Position numbers and translations under genes: made by a program. 64,000 nt of DNA from Bordetella genomosp. 9 (GTDB lineage Bacteria; Pseudomonadota; Gammaproteobacteria; Burkholderiales; Burkholderiaceae_B). The stretch spans positions 3,968,001 to 4,032,000 of the forward strand of contig NZ_CP021109.1 of the NCBI RefSeq assembly GCF_002119725.1, read 5' to 3'. The first letter of the stretch is position 1. Each line of letters begins with the position of its first letter. Below the pieces are notes generated by a model. That model was given only the letters and a program-made list of their open reading frames with translations. It was not told the DNA's origin and ran no database searches. Positions 45,878 to 55,482 of this stretch are shown here, one piece after another.

Positions 45878-46955
45878 ACTATCGGTTAGCGACCTGCATC
45901 TGGACTACGGCGACAACCCCGTCCTGAAGGGCGTATCGATGGCGTTGAAGCAGGGCGAGGTCGTCTCCCTGCTGGGCCCGTCGGGCAGCGGCAAGACGAC
46001 GCTGCTGCGCGCGGTGGCCGGCCTGGAAGCGCCCAAGCGCGGCCAGATCGCCATCGGCGAACGCGTCGTCTACGATGGCGCGGCCGGCCGCGAGATTCCC
46101 GCCGAAGCGCGCAACCTGGGACTGGTCTTCCAGTCGTACGCGCTGTGGCCGCACAAGACGGTGTTCGAAAACGTGGCCTATCCCCTGCAACTGCGCCGCA
46201 CTCCGGCGGCCGAAACGCGGCAGCGCGTGCAGGAGGTGCTGGACCAGCTGGGCCTGGGACACCTGGCGCAGCGGCACCCGCACCAGTTGTCGGGCGGCCA
46301 GCAGCAGCGGGTGGCGATCGGCCGCGCCCTGGTCTACAACCCGCCCGTCATCCTTCTGGATGAACCGCTGTCCAACCTCGACGCCAAGCTGCGCGAGGAA
46401 GCGCGCGCCTTCCTGCGCGAGCTGATCGTGCGCCTTGGCCTGTCGGCGCTGATGGTGACGCACGACCAGAGCGAGGCGATGGCGATCTCCGATCGCATTC
46501 TGCTGCTGAACAACGGACGCATCGAACAACAAGGTACGCCCCAGGAAATGTACGGCGCGCCGGCCACGCTGTTCTGCGCCGAGTTCATGGGCAGCAACAA
46601 CCGCCTGCACGGCAAGGTGACGGAAATCCGCGACGGCCAGGCCCGGCTGCAAGGCGAGGGCTGGTCGCTCTGGGGCAAGGCCGGCGGGGGCCTGGATGCC
46701 GGCCAGGATGCCGTCGGCGTCGTGCGCGTGGAGCAGGTTCGCCTTGGCGACGAGGCGCAGGGCAACCACATCGACATGCAGCTGATGACCAGCATGTATC
46801 TGGGCGACCGCTGGGAATACGTTTTCCGGCCGCCGGGCGACGAGTCCGTGAGCGCGATCGCGCTGCGCGCCTACGGCCAGGAAAGCCGGGCGCCCGGCGC
46901 TTACCGTCTGGCGCTGCCCGCGTCGCAACTGTGGATCTTCCCGGATCGGCGCTGA
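45870..46955 (+). CDS. ABC transporter ATP-binding protein (FbpC/PotA class)
   Basis: A 361-residue ATPase. Walker A GPSGSGKTTLLRAVAG, the signature LSGGQQQRVAIGRAL, Walker B VILLDEPLSNLDAK and the switch His in MVTHDQSEAMA are all intact. The C-terminal part (about 240-361) is a TOBE-like regulatory domain. The start overlaps the permease, completing the operon; the next gene begins after 44 bases and looks unrelated. Confidence 0.94.
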   Translation: MIELSVSDLHLDYGDNPVLKGVSMALKQGEVVSLLGPSGSGKTTLLRAVAGLEAPKRGQIAIGERVVYDGAAGREIPAEARNLGLVFQSYALWPHKTVFENVAYPLQLRRTPAAETRQRVQEVLDQLGLGHLAQRHPHQLSGGQQQRVAIGRALVYNPPVILLDEPLSNLDAKLREEARAFLRELIVRLGLSALMVTHDQSEAMAISDRILLLNNGRIEQQGTPQEMYGAPATLFCAEFMGSNNRLHGKVTEIRDGQARLQGEGWSLWGKAGGGLDAGQDAVGVVRVEQVRLGDEAQGNHIDMQLMTSMYLGDRWEYVFRPPGDESVSAIALRAYGQESRAPGAYRLALPASQLWIFPDRR

Positions 46956-46999
46956 CAGGCGCGGGCACGCAACGCCCGCGAGGCGACTAAAATGCGGGC

Positions 47000-47893
47000 G
47001 TGCATGCCTATCCCTATTCTCACCTGACCCGTACCGCGCGCTGGCTGGGCGCGCCGGCTCAGCATCGCCTATGGCTGGGGCTGGCGATTTCCCTCATCTT
47101 TCACGCCCTCGTGCTGGCGGTGCGCTTTGCGCCGCCACGCACGCCGCGCCCGCCCGCGCAGTCGCTGGAGGTCATCCTGGTCAACGCGCGCACCGAGACC
47201 GCGCCCGCCCAGGCCGACGTGCGCGCGCAGGCGAGTGTGGAGGGCGGCGGCGATGCCGAAAAAGGCATGGCGCAATCGCCGTTGCCGCAATCGGGCGACG
47301 CGCCCAGCGCCGTGGTGCTGGAGGCCATGCGCAAGCGCCAGGCATCCCTGGAAGAGGCCCAGCAGCGTCTGCTTTCGCAATTGCAGGCAAGCACCCAGGT
47401 CAGCCCGCCGCGGCTGTCGGGCGAGCCCGTGCCGGACGCGACCACGCCGGGCCGCGACGAACAGGACCAGGACAGCGTGCTGCAGAACGCCCAGGTGGCG
47501 GCGCTGGCGGCGCGCGTGCAGGCCTATAACAAGCGGCCGCGCCGCGAGTTCGTGGCCCCGTCCGCCGAAGCCTCGCGCTACGCGCAATACCTGGATGCCT
47601 GGCGCAGCCGCATCGAAGCGGTCGGCACCCAGCATTACCCCGACGAGGCCCGCGGACGCGTGTACGGCTCGCTGCGCATGACCGTTTACGTGCGTGCGGA
47701 TGGCAGCGTGGCAGATGTGGAAATCGATCAGCCGTCGCCGCACGCGGTCCTGAACCAGGCGGCGCGCCGCATCGTGCAACTGGCGGCGCCTTTCGCGCCT
47801 TTTCCGCCGGACATCGCCCGCGACACCGACGTGCTCGCCATCACCCGCACCTGGAATTTCGTCAACGATAAGCTGGAGACCCAGGCACCATGA
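47000..47893 (+). CDS. TonB-like energy-transducer protein
   Basis: A 297-residue protein with one N-terminal membrane segment (about 22-42, LWLGLAISLIFHALVLAV), a long periplasmic linker with coiled-coil-like Gln/Glu/Ala stretches, and a C-terminal TonB-like domain (about 205-290: YLDAWRSRIEAVGTQHYPDE, GSLRMTVYVRADGSVADVEI). The classical Pro-rich EPEP/KPKP spacer is missing, and no exbB/exbD is adjacent, so it may be an accessory TonB/TolA-type protein. The start is GTG at 47000; no in-frame ATG fits. Its stop overlaps the aroE start. Confidence 0.82.
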   Translation: MHAYPYSHLTRTARWLGAPAQHRLWLGLAISLIFHALVLAVRFAPPRTPRPPAQSLEVILVNARTETAPAQADVRAQASVEGGGDAEKGMAQSPLPQSGDAPSAVVLEAMRKRQASLEEAQQRLLSQLQASTQVSPPRLSGEPVPDATTPGRDEQDQDSVLQNAQVAALAARVQAYNKRPRREFVAPSAEASRYAQYLDAWRSRIEAVGTQHYPDEARGRVYGSLRMTVYVRADGSVADVEIDQPSPHAVLNQAARRIVQLAAPFAPFPPDIARDTDVLAITRTWNFVNDKLETQAP

Positions 47894-48783
47894 CCGCCGC
47901 CACCGCCTCCGCCGCCACTGACGCCGCTCCGGCGCCTGGGCGCTACGCCGTCATCGGCAACCCGGTCTCGCATAGCCGGTCGCCACGCATCCACGCGCTG
48001 TTCGGCCAACAGACCGGCATCGCGCTGGCGTACGAGCTGCTGCCCGCGCCCGTGGACGCATTCGAAGCGACCGTGCGCGGGTTTTTCACCGGAGGCGGCA
48101 AGGGGCTGAACGTGACGGTCCCCTTCAAGCAGGAAGCGCACGCCCTGGCTGCGGCGCACCTGAGCCCGCGCGCGCAACTGGCCGGGGCGGTCAACACGCT
48201 GTGGTTGCAGGATGGCGCGCTGCACGGCTGCAATACCGACGGCGTCGGGCTGGTGGCCGATCTGGTCCGGCTCGGCGCCGACCTGAACGGCGCGAGGGTC
48301 CTGATCGTCGGCGCCGGGGGCGCGGCCCGTGGCGTGCTGCAGCCGCTCGCCGAGGCCGGCTGCGCCCGCATCCACATCGTCAACCGCACCGCCGAACGGG
48401 CGCAGGCGCTGGCCGCGGAGTGGCTGCGCGCCACCGGCGCCCCATCGCCCACCGTCAGCGCCGGCGGGCTGGGCGACGCCTTGAAGGGCGGGCCCTGGGA
48501 AGTCGTGGTCAATGCCACGGCCAGCAGCCTGGCCGATGCGGCGCCGGACCTGCCGGCGGGCCTGTACGCGGAAGGCGCCCTGGCCTACGACATGATGTAC
48601 GGGCCGCAACCCACGCCGTTCATGCGGCAGGCGGCAACCGACGGCGCCGCCCTGGCGGCCGATGGGCTCGGCATGCTGGTAGGCCAGGCGGCCGAAAGCT
48701 TTTTCATCTGGCATGGCGTCCGGCCCGATCCCGAGCCGGTCCTGGCGATGCTGCGTCAGGAGCTGGCGCATGCGGCGCCCTAA
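47890..48783 (+). CDS. aroE: Shikimate dehydrogenase
   Basis: A 297-residue NADP-linked shikimate pathway enzyme. Substrate-binding VIGNPVSHSRSPRIHALF, the catalytic Lys in GLNVTVPFKQEA, the Asp in CNTDGVGLV and the nucleotide loop VGAGGAARGVLQPL are all there, plus the C-terminal YDMMYGPQPTPFM. A short Ala-rich N-terminal extension is present. It overlaps the TonB-like gene by four bases and mtgA by 14. Confidence 0.96.
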   Translation: MTAATASAATDAAPAPGRYAVIGNPVSHSRSPRIHALFGQQTGIALAYELLPAPVDAFEATVRGFFTGGGKGLNVTVPFKQEAHALAAAHLSPRAQLAGAVNTLWLQDGALHGCNTDGVGLVADLVRLGADLNGARVLIVGAGGAARGVLQPLAEAGCARIHIVNRTAERAQALAAEWLRATGAPSPTVSAGGLGDALKGGPWEVVVNATASSLADAAPDLPAGLYAEGALAYDMMYGPQPTPFMRQAATDGAALAADGLGMLVGQAAESFFIWHGVRPDPEPVLAMLRQELAHAAP

Positions 48784-49525
48784 GCCGCGGATGGCCACGC
48801 GGCGGGGTTCGACTGGAAAGATAGCGTGGTTCCGGGTCATTTCGGCCGGAGTCATGCTGCTGCTTTGCGCGGTCATCCTTTACCAGCTCTGGCTGTTCTG
48901 CATGGTGGTCTGGTATGCGCACCGCAATCCGGGCAGCAGCTCCGTCATGCGCCAGGAATTGGCGCGGCTGCAGGAAACCGACCCCAAGGCCAGGCTGCGC
49001 TTCGAATGGGTGGACTACGACCACATCAGCAATAGCCTGAAGCGCGCGGTGATCGCCTCCGAGGACGCCAATTTCACGGACCATGACGGCGTGGAATGGG
49101 AAGCCATGCGCAAGGCCTGGGAGTACAACCAGGAGCAGGCCGAGATGGGCCGCAGCCGCATGCGCGGCGGCTCAACGATCACGCAGCAGGTGGCGAAGAA
49201 CCTGTTCCTGTCCGGCTCGCGCACCTACCTGCGCAAGGGCCAGGAACTGATCCTGGCCTACATGATCGAATGGGTCATGCCCAAACGGCGCATTCTTGAA
49301 ATCTATCTGAACATCGCCGAATGGGGCGTCGGCGTGTTCGGCGCCCAGGCGGCCGCGGAGCACTACTACAGAACCGGCGCCGCGCGGCTGAGCGCCGCGC
49401 AGGCCGCCCGCCTGGCCGCGATGCTGCCGAACCCCCGGTACTACGACAAGCGCGGCGTCACCGCGTATCTGAGCCGGCGCACCGCCATCCTGCTACGGCG
49501 CATGCAGCAGGTCGAGATACCCTAA
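48770..49525 (+). CDS. mtgA: Monofunctional peptidoglycan transglycosylase
   Basis: A 251-residue GT51 enzyme that polymerises lipid II into glycan strands at the inner membrane. One N-terminal membrane anchor (about 25-45) precedes the catalytic domain, with IASEDANFTDHDGVEWEA (catalytic Glu), RGGSTITQQVAKNLFLS and KRRILEIYLNIAEWG. I chose the ATG at 48770, inside aroE, because AGGAG sits seven bases before it; an ATG at 48791 lacks such a site. Confidence 0.94.
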   Translation: MRRPKPRMATRRGSTGKIAWFRVISAGVMLLLCAVILYQLWLFCMVVWYAHRNPGSSSVMRQELARLQETDPKARLRFEWVDYDHISNSLKRAVIASEDANFTDHDGVEWEAMRKAWEYNQEQAEMGRSRMRGGSTITQQVAKNLFLSGSRTYLRKGQELILAYMIEWVMPKRRILEIYLNIAEWGVGVFGAQAAAEHYYRTGAARLSAAQAARLAAMLPNPRYYDKRGVTAYLSRRTAILLRRMQQVEIP

Positions 49526-49569
49526 TTTTGTTAAGCTAGCTCGCTTTGCCGATTCAACTTCACGTCCTC

Positions 49570-50748
49570 ATGCGCACCGCCCGCCGATACCTGGCCCGTG
49601 AAATCTACCGCTCATGCACGGTCGTGCTGCTGGCGCTGCTCGGCTTGTTCACCTTCTTCGCGCTGGTCGATGATCTGGACAACGTCGGCGACAAATTCAC
49701 GATCTTCGCGCTGTTCTACCTGCAGGCCCTGGCCATGCCGACGCGCCTGTACGACCTGCTGCCGATCGGGCTGCTGATCGGCTCCATCCTGGCGCTGGCC
49801 GGTCTGGCGCAACGCAACGAACTGGTGATCCTGCGCGTGTCGGGCGTCAGCGGCCTGAAGCTGCTTGGCATGTTGTGGATCGTCACCATCCCGCTGATGA
49901 TCGGCGCGACGGTGCTTTCGGAATGGGTCACGCCCTGGGCCGAAATCAAAAGCGGCGAAGCCAACCTATTGTTCCGCGGCAGCGCGGGCGGCAACCGGCT
50001 CGAAAGCGGCTACTGGTTCAAGGAGCCGACCCGCGACGGCGGAAGCCGGACCATCAATATCGCAAAGTTGAAGGCCGACGGCGAAGTGGAAGGCATCACG
50101 CTGTACGAGTTCCGCAAGGATCTGGAGCTGATCGCGCTGTCCAAGGCCGAACATGGCCGTTTCGCCGACGGCAAGCTGATCATGGAGAACGTGGCGGAAG
50201 ACCGCATCGCACCCGACGCCGTCGACGCCCTGGACAATGCGCGTCCGCCCACCGGCCCGATCATCCAGGTCATCAAGCTGCCCAGGCGCGAGCTGACGAC
50301 GACGCTCACGCCCGGGCGATTGCTGGCCCGCGTGCTGACGCCCGAACGCATGTCGCTGGTGACGCTGCTCGATTACATCGACTACCTGCGGCACAACCAG
50401 CTGCAGGCCGACCGCCAGGTCGTGGCGGTATGGCGCAAGGCGGTGTATCCCTTCACCCTGCTGATCATGATGACCATCGCCGCCCCCGTGGCGTTCATGC
50501 AGACGCGCCGCGGCGGCGTCGGCGCCAAGGTCTTCATCGGCATCCTGGTCGGGGTGGCCTTCTTCATGGTGAACCAGCTTGCCCTGAACGTGGGCATGCT
50601 CAGCCATTGGGCGCCCTGGGTCACCGCCATCGTGCCCAATCTGGCGGCGCTGCTGATTGCGCTGGGCGCGTTGACGCTGATGGAATACCGCCACACCGTG
50701 GCCCGCATCATGGACCAGCGCTGGCCGTGGCGCCGCCCGGCCGTATGA
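49570..50748 (+). CDS. lptG: LptG-type permease of the LPS export complex
   Basis: A 392-residue member of the LptF/LptG family, which extracts lipopolysaccharide from the inner membrane with LptB2. Three membrane segments at the start ([37 protein letters not shown]), the [17 protein letters not shown] coupling region, a periplasmic jellyroll and three C-terminal segments match. LptG is preferred to LptF from the N-terminal pattern; that choice is not certain. No lptF is adjacent. apaH follows with a four-base overlap. Confidence 0.88.
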   Translation: MRTARRYLAREIYRSCTVVLLALLGLFTFFALVDDLDNVGDKFTIFALFYLQALAMPTRLYDLLPIGLLIGSILALAGLAQRNELVILRVSGVSGLKLLGMLWIVTIPLMIGATVLSEWVTPWAEIKSGEANLLFRGSAGGNRLESGYWFKEPTRDGGSRTINIAKLKADGEVEGITLYEFRKDLELIALSKAEHGRFADGKLIMENVAEDRIAPDAVDALDNARPPTGPIIQVIKLPRRELTTTLTPGRLLARVLTPERMSLVTLLDYIDYLRHNQLQADRQVVAVWRKAVYPFTLLIMMTIAAPVAFMQTRRGGVGAKVFIGILVGVAFFMVNQLALNVGMLSHWAPWVTAIVPNLAALLIALGALTLMEYRHTVARIMDQRWPWRRPAV

Positions 50749-51611
50749 GCGCCACGACCGCCCCCAAGGACACCGGCTTGAGCGCAAGCATCTGGATGAT
50801 CGGAGACTTGCAGGGGTGTTGCGAACCTCTGGAGCGTCTGCTCGCGCACCCGGATCTGGTGGGGGAACCGGAGTCCCGCTTCTGGTTCGCGGGCGACCTG
50901 GTCAACCGCGGCCCGCAGTCGCTGGCCACGCTGCGCCGGGTGATCGCCCTGGAAGACCGCGCGGTCGCGGTGCTCGGCAACCACGACCTGCACCTGCTGG
51001 CCGCGGCCGCCGGCGTGCGGCGCCCGGGAAAATCCGACACGATCCAGGAAATCCTGGATGCGCCCGATGCAAAGGATCTGATCGATTGGCTGCGCTGGCG
51101 CCCGCTGGCGCATTTCGAACACAACCACCTGCTGGTGCATGCCGGCGCGCTGGCGAAGTGGGACGTCGCCAAGACGCTGTCGCTGGCGGGCGAAGTGCAG
51201 GACGTGCTGCGGGGCCCCAACTGGCAGCGGGCCCTGCAAAAGATGTACGGCAATCAGCCGACCACCTGGGATGATGAAATGCATGGCGGCAAGCGCCTGC
51301 GCGTCATCATCAACGCGCTGACGCGGATGCGGCTATGCACGCCAGCCGGACATATGGAGTTCGATACGAAGGTGGCGCCCGGCGCCTGGCCGGCGGGCCT
51401 GATTCCCTGGTACGACGTGCCTAACCGCAAGACGCGCGATATCACGGTGGTGTTCGGCCACTGGTCCACGCTTGGACTGCTGTTGCGCAAGGACGTGATC
51501 TGCCTGGACACGGGATGCGTGTGGGGCGGCATGCTGACCGCCCTGCGGATGCAGGACCGGAAGCTGGTCCAGGTCAGTTGCGGCAAGGGGCTGGACCCCA
51601 ACGCCCACTGA
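50745..51611 (+). CDS. apaH: Diadenosine tetraphosphatase
   Basis: A 288-residue metallophosphatase that hydrolyses Ap4A to ADP and can decap Np4-capped RNA. Metal-ligand motifs are [42 protein letters not shown], the His in LVHAG and GHWSTLG. The start overlaps lptG as ATGA. The stop is 11 bases from that of the convergent acyltransferase gene. Confidence 0.95.
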   Translation: MSATTAPKDTGLSASIWMIGDLQGCCEPLERLLAHPDLVGEPESRFWFAGDLVNRGPQSLATLRRVIALEDRAVAVLGNHDLHLLAAAAGVRRPGKSDTIQEILDAPDAKDLIDWLRWRPLAHFEHNHLLVHAGALAKWDVAKTLSLAGEVQDVLRGPNWQRALQKMYGNQPTTWDDEMHGGKRLRVIINALTRMRLCTPAGHMEFDTKVAPGAWPAGLIPWYDVPNRKTRDITVVFGHWSTLGLLLRKDVICLDTGCVWGGMLTALRMQDRKLVQVSCGKGLDPNAH

Positions 51612-51622
51612 GACGCCGCCGC

Positions 51623-52492
51623 CTACGTTGACACGGCTTCGTGGATGGCTGCGCGCGCCATGGCCGCAAGGCCGCTGCGGGAATGCGCCGCACCGTCCTC
51701 GCCGTGCACCGCGAGCGCCGGCAGATACACCGCTTCCACGCTCAGCCCGCGCACGCCCAGGATGCGCCAAAGATTGCCTACCAGGGTTTCCTCGCCGACG
51801 AAGGCCGCATACGGGTCGCGCCGGCCATGCCTTAGAAAGCGCAAGGCCACCGGCTGGATGGCCACTCCCGTGTCGCGCGCAGGCTCCAGCAGGCTGCCAT
51901 GGAAAGGCAGCGGCTCGAACCCCATGGTGGTCGTACCTTCCGGAAACAGGCCGACTGCCTCGGACCGGGCGAAGCGGGACCGCATGGCTTCACCCACTGC
52001 GCGGACCGCGTGCCGATGCCCGCGCTCCAGGAACAGCGTGCCGGCGCCCGCCACCAGCCAGCCTACGATAGGCCAGCGCCGGATTTCCGCCTTGGCGATG
52101 AAGGCCGTGGGCCGCACGGCGTTGATCACGAAGATATCGAGCCAGGACACGTGGTTTGCCACCGTCAGGACCGGCCCGGTCATGGCTGGCGTACCGCATA
52201 CGGTCAGCCGAACGCCGCAAACGCGCAGCAGCAGCCGTGACCAGGTGCGGTTCAGCATCGAACGGCCGCGCAAGCCGATGAACGGGTAGACGACGCCCAC
52301 CAGCACAAGGCCGGCCAGCACCATTGCGGCCACGATGATGGCGCGAGGGAGAAAGCGGGCGATACGCAACGGCAGCGGCGTGGCGTCCCGCTGCCAATCG
52401 TCGGTGTGGCGTGGCGCGTCCGGGCTGGCCTGGGCGCCTGTGTCGGCGCCTGGCGGTTCGCGGCGGGAAAGGGAGGAACCGTGGTCTGTCAT
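51623..52492 (-). CDS. PlsC-like 1-acyl-glycerol-3-phosphate acyltransferase
   Basis: A 289-residue acyltransferase. The NHVSWLD (HX4D) motif and FPEGTT are the catalytic and substrate-binding signatures of the PlsC family; two hydrophobic segments (about 53-75 and near 80) anchor it in the membrane. An N-terminal polar extension of some 40 residues is unusual. It may act in phospholipid or ornithine-lipid synthesis. A longer frame to 52540 exists; I used the ATG at 52492. Confidence 0.88.
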   Translation of the reverse strand: MTDHGSSLSRREPPGADTGAQASPDAPRHTDDWQRDATPLPLRIARFLPRAIIVAAMVLAGLVLVGVVYPFIGLRGRSMLNRTWSRLLLRVCGVRLTVCGTPAMTGPVLTVANHVSWLDIFVINAVRPTAFIAKAEIRRWPIVGWLVAGAGTLFLERGHRHAVRAVGEAMRSRFARSEAVGLFPEGTTTMGFEPLPFHGSLLEPARDTGVAIQPVALRFLRHGRRDPYAAFVGEETLVGNLWRILGVRGLSVEAVYLPALAVHGEDGAAHSRSGLAAMARAAIHEAVST

Positions 52493-52555
52493 GGGCGGTG
52501 AAGGTCTGGCCGCGGCCCTTCGGCCGCGCGGCGCCACCATACCATGCCCGCACCG

Positions 52556-52948
52556 TCACATTGCATCGAGATACCGCTGCAGGATCACCGCCGCGGCCAT
52601 GGCATCGTCCGGCGCGTTGGTTCCAAGCAAGGCCTGCGCCTCCATGCTGGATCCGCGTTCGTCTACGAGCACCACGGGCAGTCCGAAGCGGCCGTGCAAC
52701 TGGTTGGCGAACCGGCGGCAACGCGCCGTGGCTTCCTGTTCGCCGCCGTGCGAGTCCAGCGCCAACCCCACCACCAGCCGTTGCGGCTGCCATTCACGCA
52801 ACAAGGCCGCGATGCGCGTGAAACGCACATCGCGGACCTCGCTGTGAATGATCTCGATCGGCCGCGCCTGCCGGGTCAGCGTATTGCCAATGGCGATGCC
52901 GATGCGCTTGGTGCCGAAATCGAAGCCGAGCAGCGTCTCCTCAGGCAT
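52556..52948 (-). CDS. ruvX: RuvX/YqgF pre-16S rRNA nuclease
   Basis: A 130-residue RNase H-fold protein needed for 16S rRNA 5'-end maturation in E. coli. The start LLGFDFGTKRIGIAIGNTLT has the catalytic Asp, VVGLALDSHGGEQEATARC follows, and VVLVDERGSSMEAQALL has the second acidic motif. The ATG at 52948 overlaps the yqgE end by eight bases, the usual yqgE-ruvX pair. Confidence 0.94.
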   Translation of the reverse strand: MPEETLLGFDFGTKRIGIAIGNTLTRQARPIEIIHSEVRDVRFTRIAALLREWQPQRLVVGLALDSHGGEQEATARCRRFANQLHGRFGLPVVLVDERGSSMEAQALLGTNAPDDAMAAAVILQRYLDAM

Positions 52949-53531
52949 GTCCCGCGTCGCCGGCCAGCATGACGGGATCGATGCCAAGCAGCTTCAGGGC
53001 AGCCGGGTAGCGTTCTTCCGGCGGCACGTCGAAAATGATGTCCGGATCGGCTGAAACGCTGAGCCAGGCGTTGCGGGCCATTTCGTTTTCCAGCTGGCCG
53101 GCTCCCCACCCGGCGTAGCCCAGGGTGACGAGCATGCGTTCGGGGCCGTTGCCGTCGGCCACCGCCTGCAGCACATCGCGCGACGTGGTCAGCGCCAGGC
53201 CGCCCAGCTTGATGCTGGACGTGTAGTCGCCAGGCGGCGCGTGCAGCACGAAACCGCGATCCGTCTGCACCGGCCCGCCGAAGAACACCGGCGTTTCCTT
53301 GACCGGCGCAATTTCCAGATTCAGGTCGATGCGCTCGAACAGCGTTCCCAGGGTCAGGTCGGTGGGCCGGTTGATTACCAGCCCCAACGCGCCTTTCGCC
53401 GTATGTTCGCAAATGTAGATCACCGCGCCGGCCAGAGTGCCTTCCACCATGTTGGGCATGGCGACCAGGAATTGATTCGAAAAATCGACTGCCGGCATGT
53501 CGTCGTCCGGCTTGTTATCGTCGTCGCTCAT
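52941..53531 (-). CDS. yqgE: YqgE/AlgH family protein
   Basis: A 196-residue UPF0301 protein. The conserved blocks are NQFLVAMPNMVEGTLAGAVI, LGLVINRPTDL, FFGGPVQTDRGFVLH and LGYAGWGAGQLENEMARN. The biochemical function is unknown; it is linked to alginate control in Pseudomonas. It is coupled to ruvX and preceded by an acidic N-terminus (MSDDDNKPDDDMPAVD). Confidence 0.94.
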   Translation of the reverse strand: MSDDDNKPDDDMPAVDFSNQFLVAMPNMVEGTLAGAVIYICEHTAKGALGLVINRPTDLTLGTLFERIDLNLEIAPVKETPVFFGGPVQTDRGFVLHAPPGDYTSSIKLGGLALTTSRDVLQAVADGNGPERMLVTLGYAGWGAGQLENEMARNAWLSVSADPDIIFDVPPEERYPAALKLLGIDPVMLAGDAGHA

Positions 53532-53618
53532 AATGTCCCCCCAGGACAGTTTGCGCCGTTTCCCGCGATACCGCGGCCTTGCTTGCCCGGCATACAGTGT
53601 GGTGGATGGTCGTATGGT

Positions 53619-53783
53619 TCAGATCTCCATCAGCTCGAAGTCTTCCTTGCGGGCCCCGCATTCGGGACAGACCCAGTTCGGCGGCACGTCTTCCCACCGG
53701 GTACCCGGCGGGATTCCTTCTTCCGGCAAGCCGGCCGCCTCGTCATAGACCCAACCGCAGATAAGACACATCCAAGTTCGCAT
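53619..53783 (-). CDS. rubA: Rubredoxin
   Basis: A 54-residue one-iron electron carrier. The two knuckles are CLICG and CPECG, with VYDEAAGLPEEGIPPGTRWE between them as in alkane-hydroxylase-type rubredoxins. The short ATG at 53783 is right; the frame continues upstream only as non-homologous sequence. No hydroxylase or rubredoxin reductase is nearby. It is divergent from the kinase gene. Confidence 0.95.
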   Translation of the reverse strand: MRTWMCLICGWVYDEAAGLPEEGIPPGTRWEDVPPNWVCPECGARKEDFELMEI

Positions 53784-53930
53784 AGTTTCCCTGCTATGAA
53801 AGTTACGGCTTCGCGGGGCGATAAAACCGCCCAAGCGGACGCGATCCATTAGAATGGGGTCGATCTTACCGAAACCCAACAGGCAACTGGGCGCGTTTGC
53901 GCAAAAAACGGGCCCGACCAAGCTGTCGAA

Positions 53931-54740
53931 GTGACTTCGCCGACTCCCCCCATCGTACTGATCTTCGGGCCGTTCGATCCCACCGGTTCGGACGGCCTGC
54001 CCGCCGACGCTGTAACCTGCGCCAGCCTGGGCTGTCACGCGCTGTCCGCGCTGACCGCCCTGACCGTCCAGGACACGGCGGCCGTGGAGGACGTGCAGGC
54101 CGTGTCCCCCGAAATGCTGGACGACCAGGCGCGCTGCGTCCTGGAAGACATGCCGGTGCAGGCCATCAAGGTTGGCGGCCTGTACAGCGCGGAAGGAGCA
54201 AGCGCCGTGGCGCAGGTGGCCGCCGATTACAGCGATGTCCCGCTGGTGCTGCACCTGGGCCAACGCGCGCCCACGCCGCAGGACGTCGCCGAGCAGGAAG
54301 AGGCCGACGACCTGCTGGCGGCCACGCTGGAACTGGTGCTGCCGCAGGCCGACGTGGTGGTGGTCGAGCATGGCCGGCTGGCGCAATGGCATGCCGAGGG
54401 CGCCATGGACATCGGCGAGGCCACGTCGCCCGCGCACGCGATGCTGAGCGCGGGCGCGAAGTGGGTGTTGGTGCTGGGCAGCCCGCTGCGGCCCGGGCAT
54501 TTCGCCAATGTCCTGCTGGGCCCCAACGGGACCACATCGAACTTCCCCTGGCAGACCCCGCCCGAGCGAAGCGGGGATACCGCCGGCATGCTGGCGGCGG
54601 CCGTGGCCGCGTTTCTCGCACATGGCCTAGGAGTCCCCCAGGCCGTGGAAAAGGCGTTGGCGCACGCCGACGCGGCCGTGGCCGCCAGTTTCCTGCCTGG
54701 CATGGGGCGGCGCGTGGTCAACCGGATGCCACGGCGATGA
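53931..54740 (+). CDS. Divergent hydroxymethylpyrimidine (phosphate) kinase-like protein
   Basis: A 269-residue ribokinase-fold protein of the ThiD family, starting at a GTG. The N-terminal FGPFDPTGSDGLPADAVTC corresponds to the family's GSDPSGGAGIQAD substrate motif but is altered, and ALSALTALTVQDT is conserved. Near the C-terminus SGDTAGMLAAAVAAF replaces the HGTGCTLSAAL of E. coli ThiD, so the catalytic-loop Cys is missing and an Asp is present, more like ribokinases. Coupled to thiE by ATGA overlap, which supports a thiamin role, possibly with relaxed or altered specificity. No TPP riboswitch is visible upstream. Confidence 0.82.
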   Translation: MTSPTPPIVLIFGPFDPTGSDGLPADAVTCASLGCHALSALTALTVQDTAAVEDVQAVSPEMLDDQARCVLEDMPVQAIKVGGLYSAEGASAVAQVAADYSDVPLVLHLGQRAPTPQDVAEQEEADDLLAATLELVLPQADVVVVEHGRLAQWHAEGAMDIGEATSPAHAMLSAGAKWVLVLGSPLRPGHFANVLLGPNGTTSNFPWQTPPERSGDTAGMLAAAVAAFLAHGLGVPQAVEKALAHADAAVAASFLPGMGRRVVNRMPRR

Positions 54741-55402
54741 CGGCCCTGCGTTTTCCCCGCGGCCTGTATGGCGTGACGCCGGAATGGGACGACACCGGCC
54801 GGCTGCTCGATGCCGTGCGCCACGCGGCGGCCGGCGGCATGCGAGCCCTGCAACTGCGCCGCAAGGACGTGCCCGCGTCGGTGCGGCGCGAGCAGGCAAT
54901 GGCGCTGGCGAGCGAGTGCCGCGCGCTGGGCGTCGTATTTCTTGTCAATGACGATTGGGAACTCGCCCTGGAAGCGCGCGCCGACGGCGTGCACCTGGGC
55001 CGCGACGACGGCGATGTGGCCCAGGTGCGCGCCGCCGCCCCGGATCTGATCATCGGCGCGTCCTGCTACAACGACATCGCCCGGGCGCGGACCATGCTCG
55101 ATGCGGGCGCGGACTACATCGCCTTCGGCGCAGTCTTTCCGTCCCCGACCAAACCGGCGGCCGTACGGGCGCCGCTGCCCCTGTTCGGCGAAGCGCAGGC
55201 GCTGGTGCGCGGACGCCCCGCCCCGCGCCCCGGCGTGGTGGCGATCGGCGGCATCACGCCGGCCAATGCCGTACTCGTGGCGCAGGCGGGCGCGGACGCG
55301 GTCGCGGTGATCACCGGCCTGTTCGAGGCGCCCGACATCCGGGCGGCGGCCATGGAATGCGCCCGCGCCTTCCTGCCGCCGCCAGCCGGCGCCACCGGCT
55401 GA
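54737..55402 (+). CDS. thiE: Thiamine-phosphate synthase
   Basis: A 221-residue TIM barrel that joins HMP-pyrophosphate to thiazole phosphate. [11 protein letters not shown] begins the family, with [31 protein letters not shown] and LGRDD for pyrophosphate binding, then [21 protein letters not shown] and [12 protein letters not shown]. The ATG overlaps the kinase stop. Confidence 0.94.
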   Translation: MTALRFPRGLYGVTPEWDDTGRLLDAVRHAAAGGMRALQLRRKDVPASVRREQAMALASECRALGVVFLVNDDWELALEARADGVHLGRDDGDVAQVRAAAPDLIIGASCYNDIARARTMLDAGADYIAFGAVFPSPTKPAAVRAPLPLFGEAQALVRGRPAPRPGVVAIGGITPANAVLVAQAGADAVAVITGLFEAPDIRAAAMECARAFLPPPAGATG

Positions 55403-55482
55403 CCCTCCCGCTTCGGAATGGACGGCGGGTCGCGCCCTGCCGTTCCTTCCCGGTCCATCAACTTTTTCTGCAGAACACTCCC

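Noticed and set aside
53784..53930. TPP riboswitch upstream of the thiD-like gene
   Set aside because: No CTGAGA thi-box or paired stems were found in the 147-base gap.
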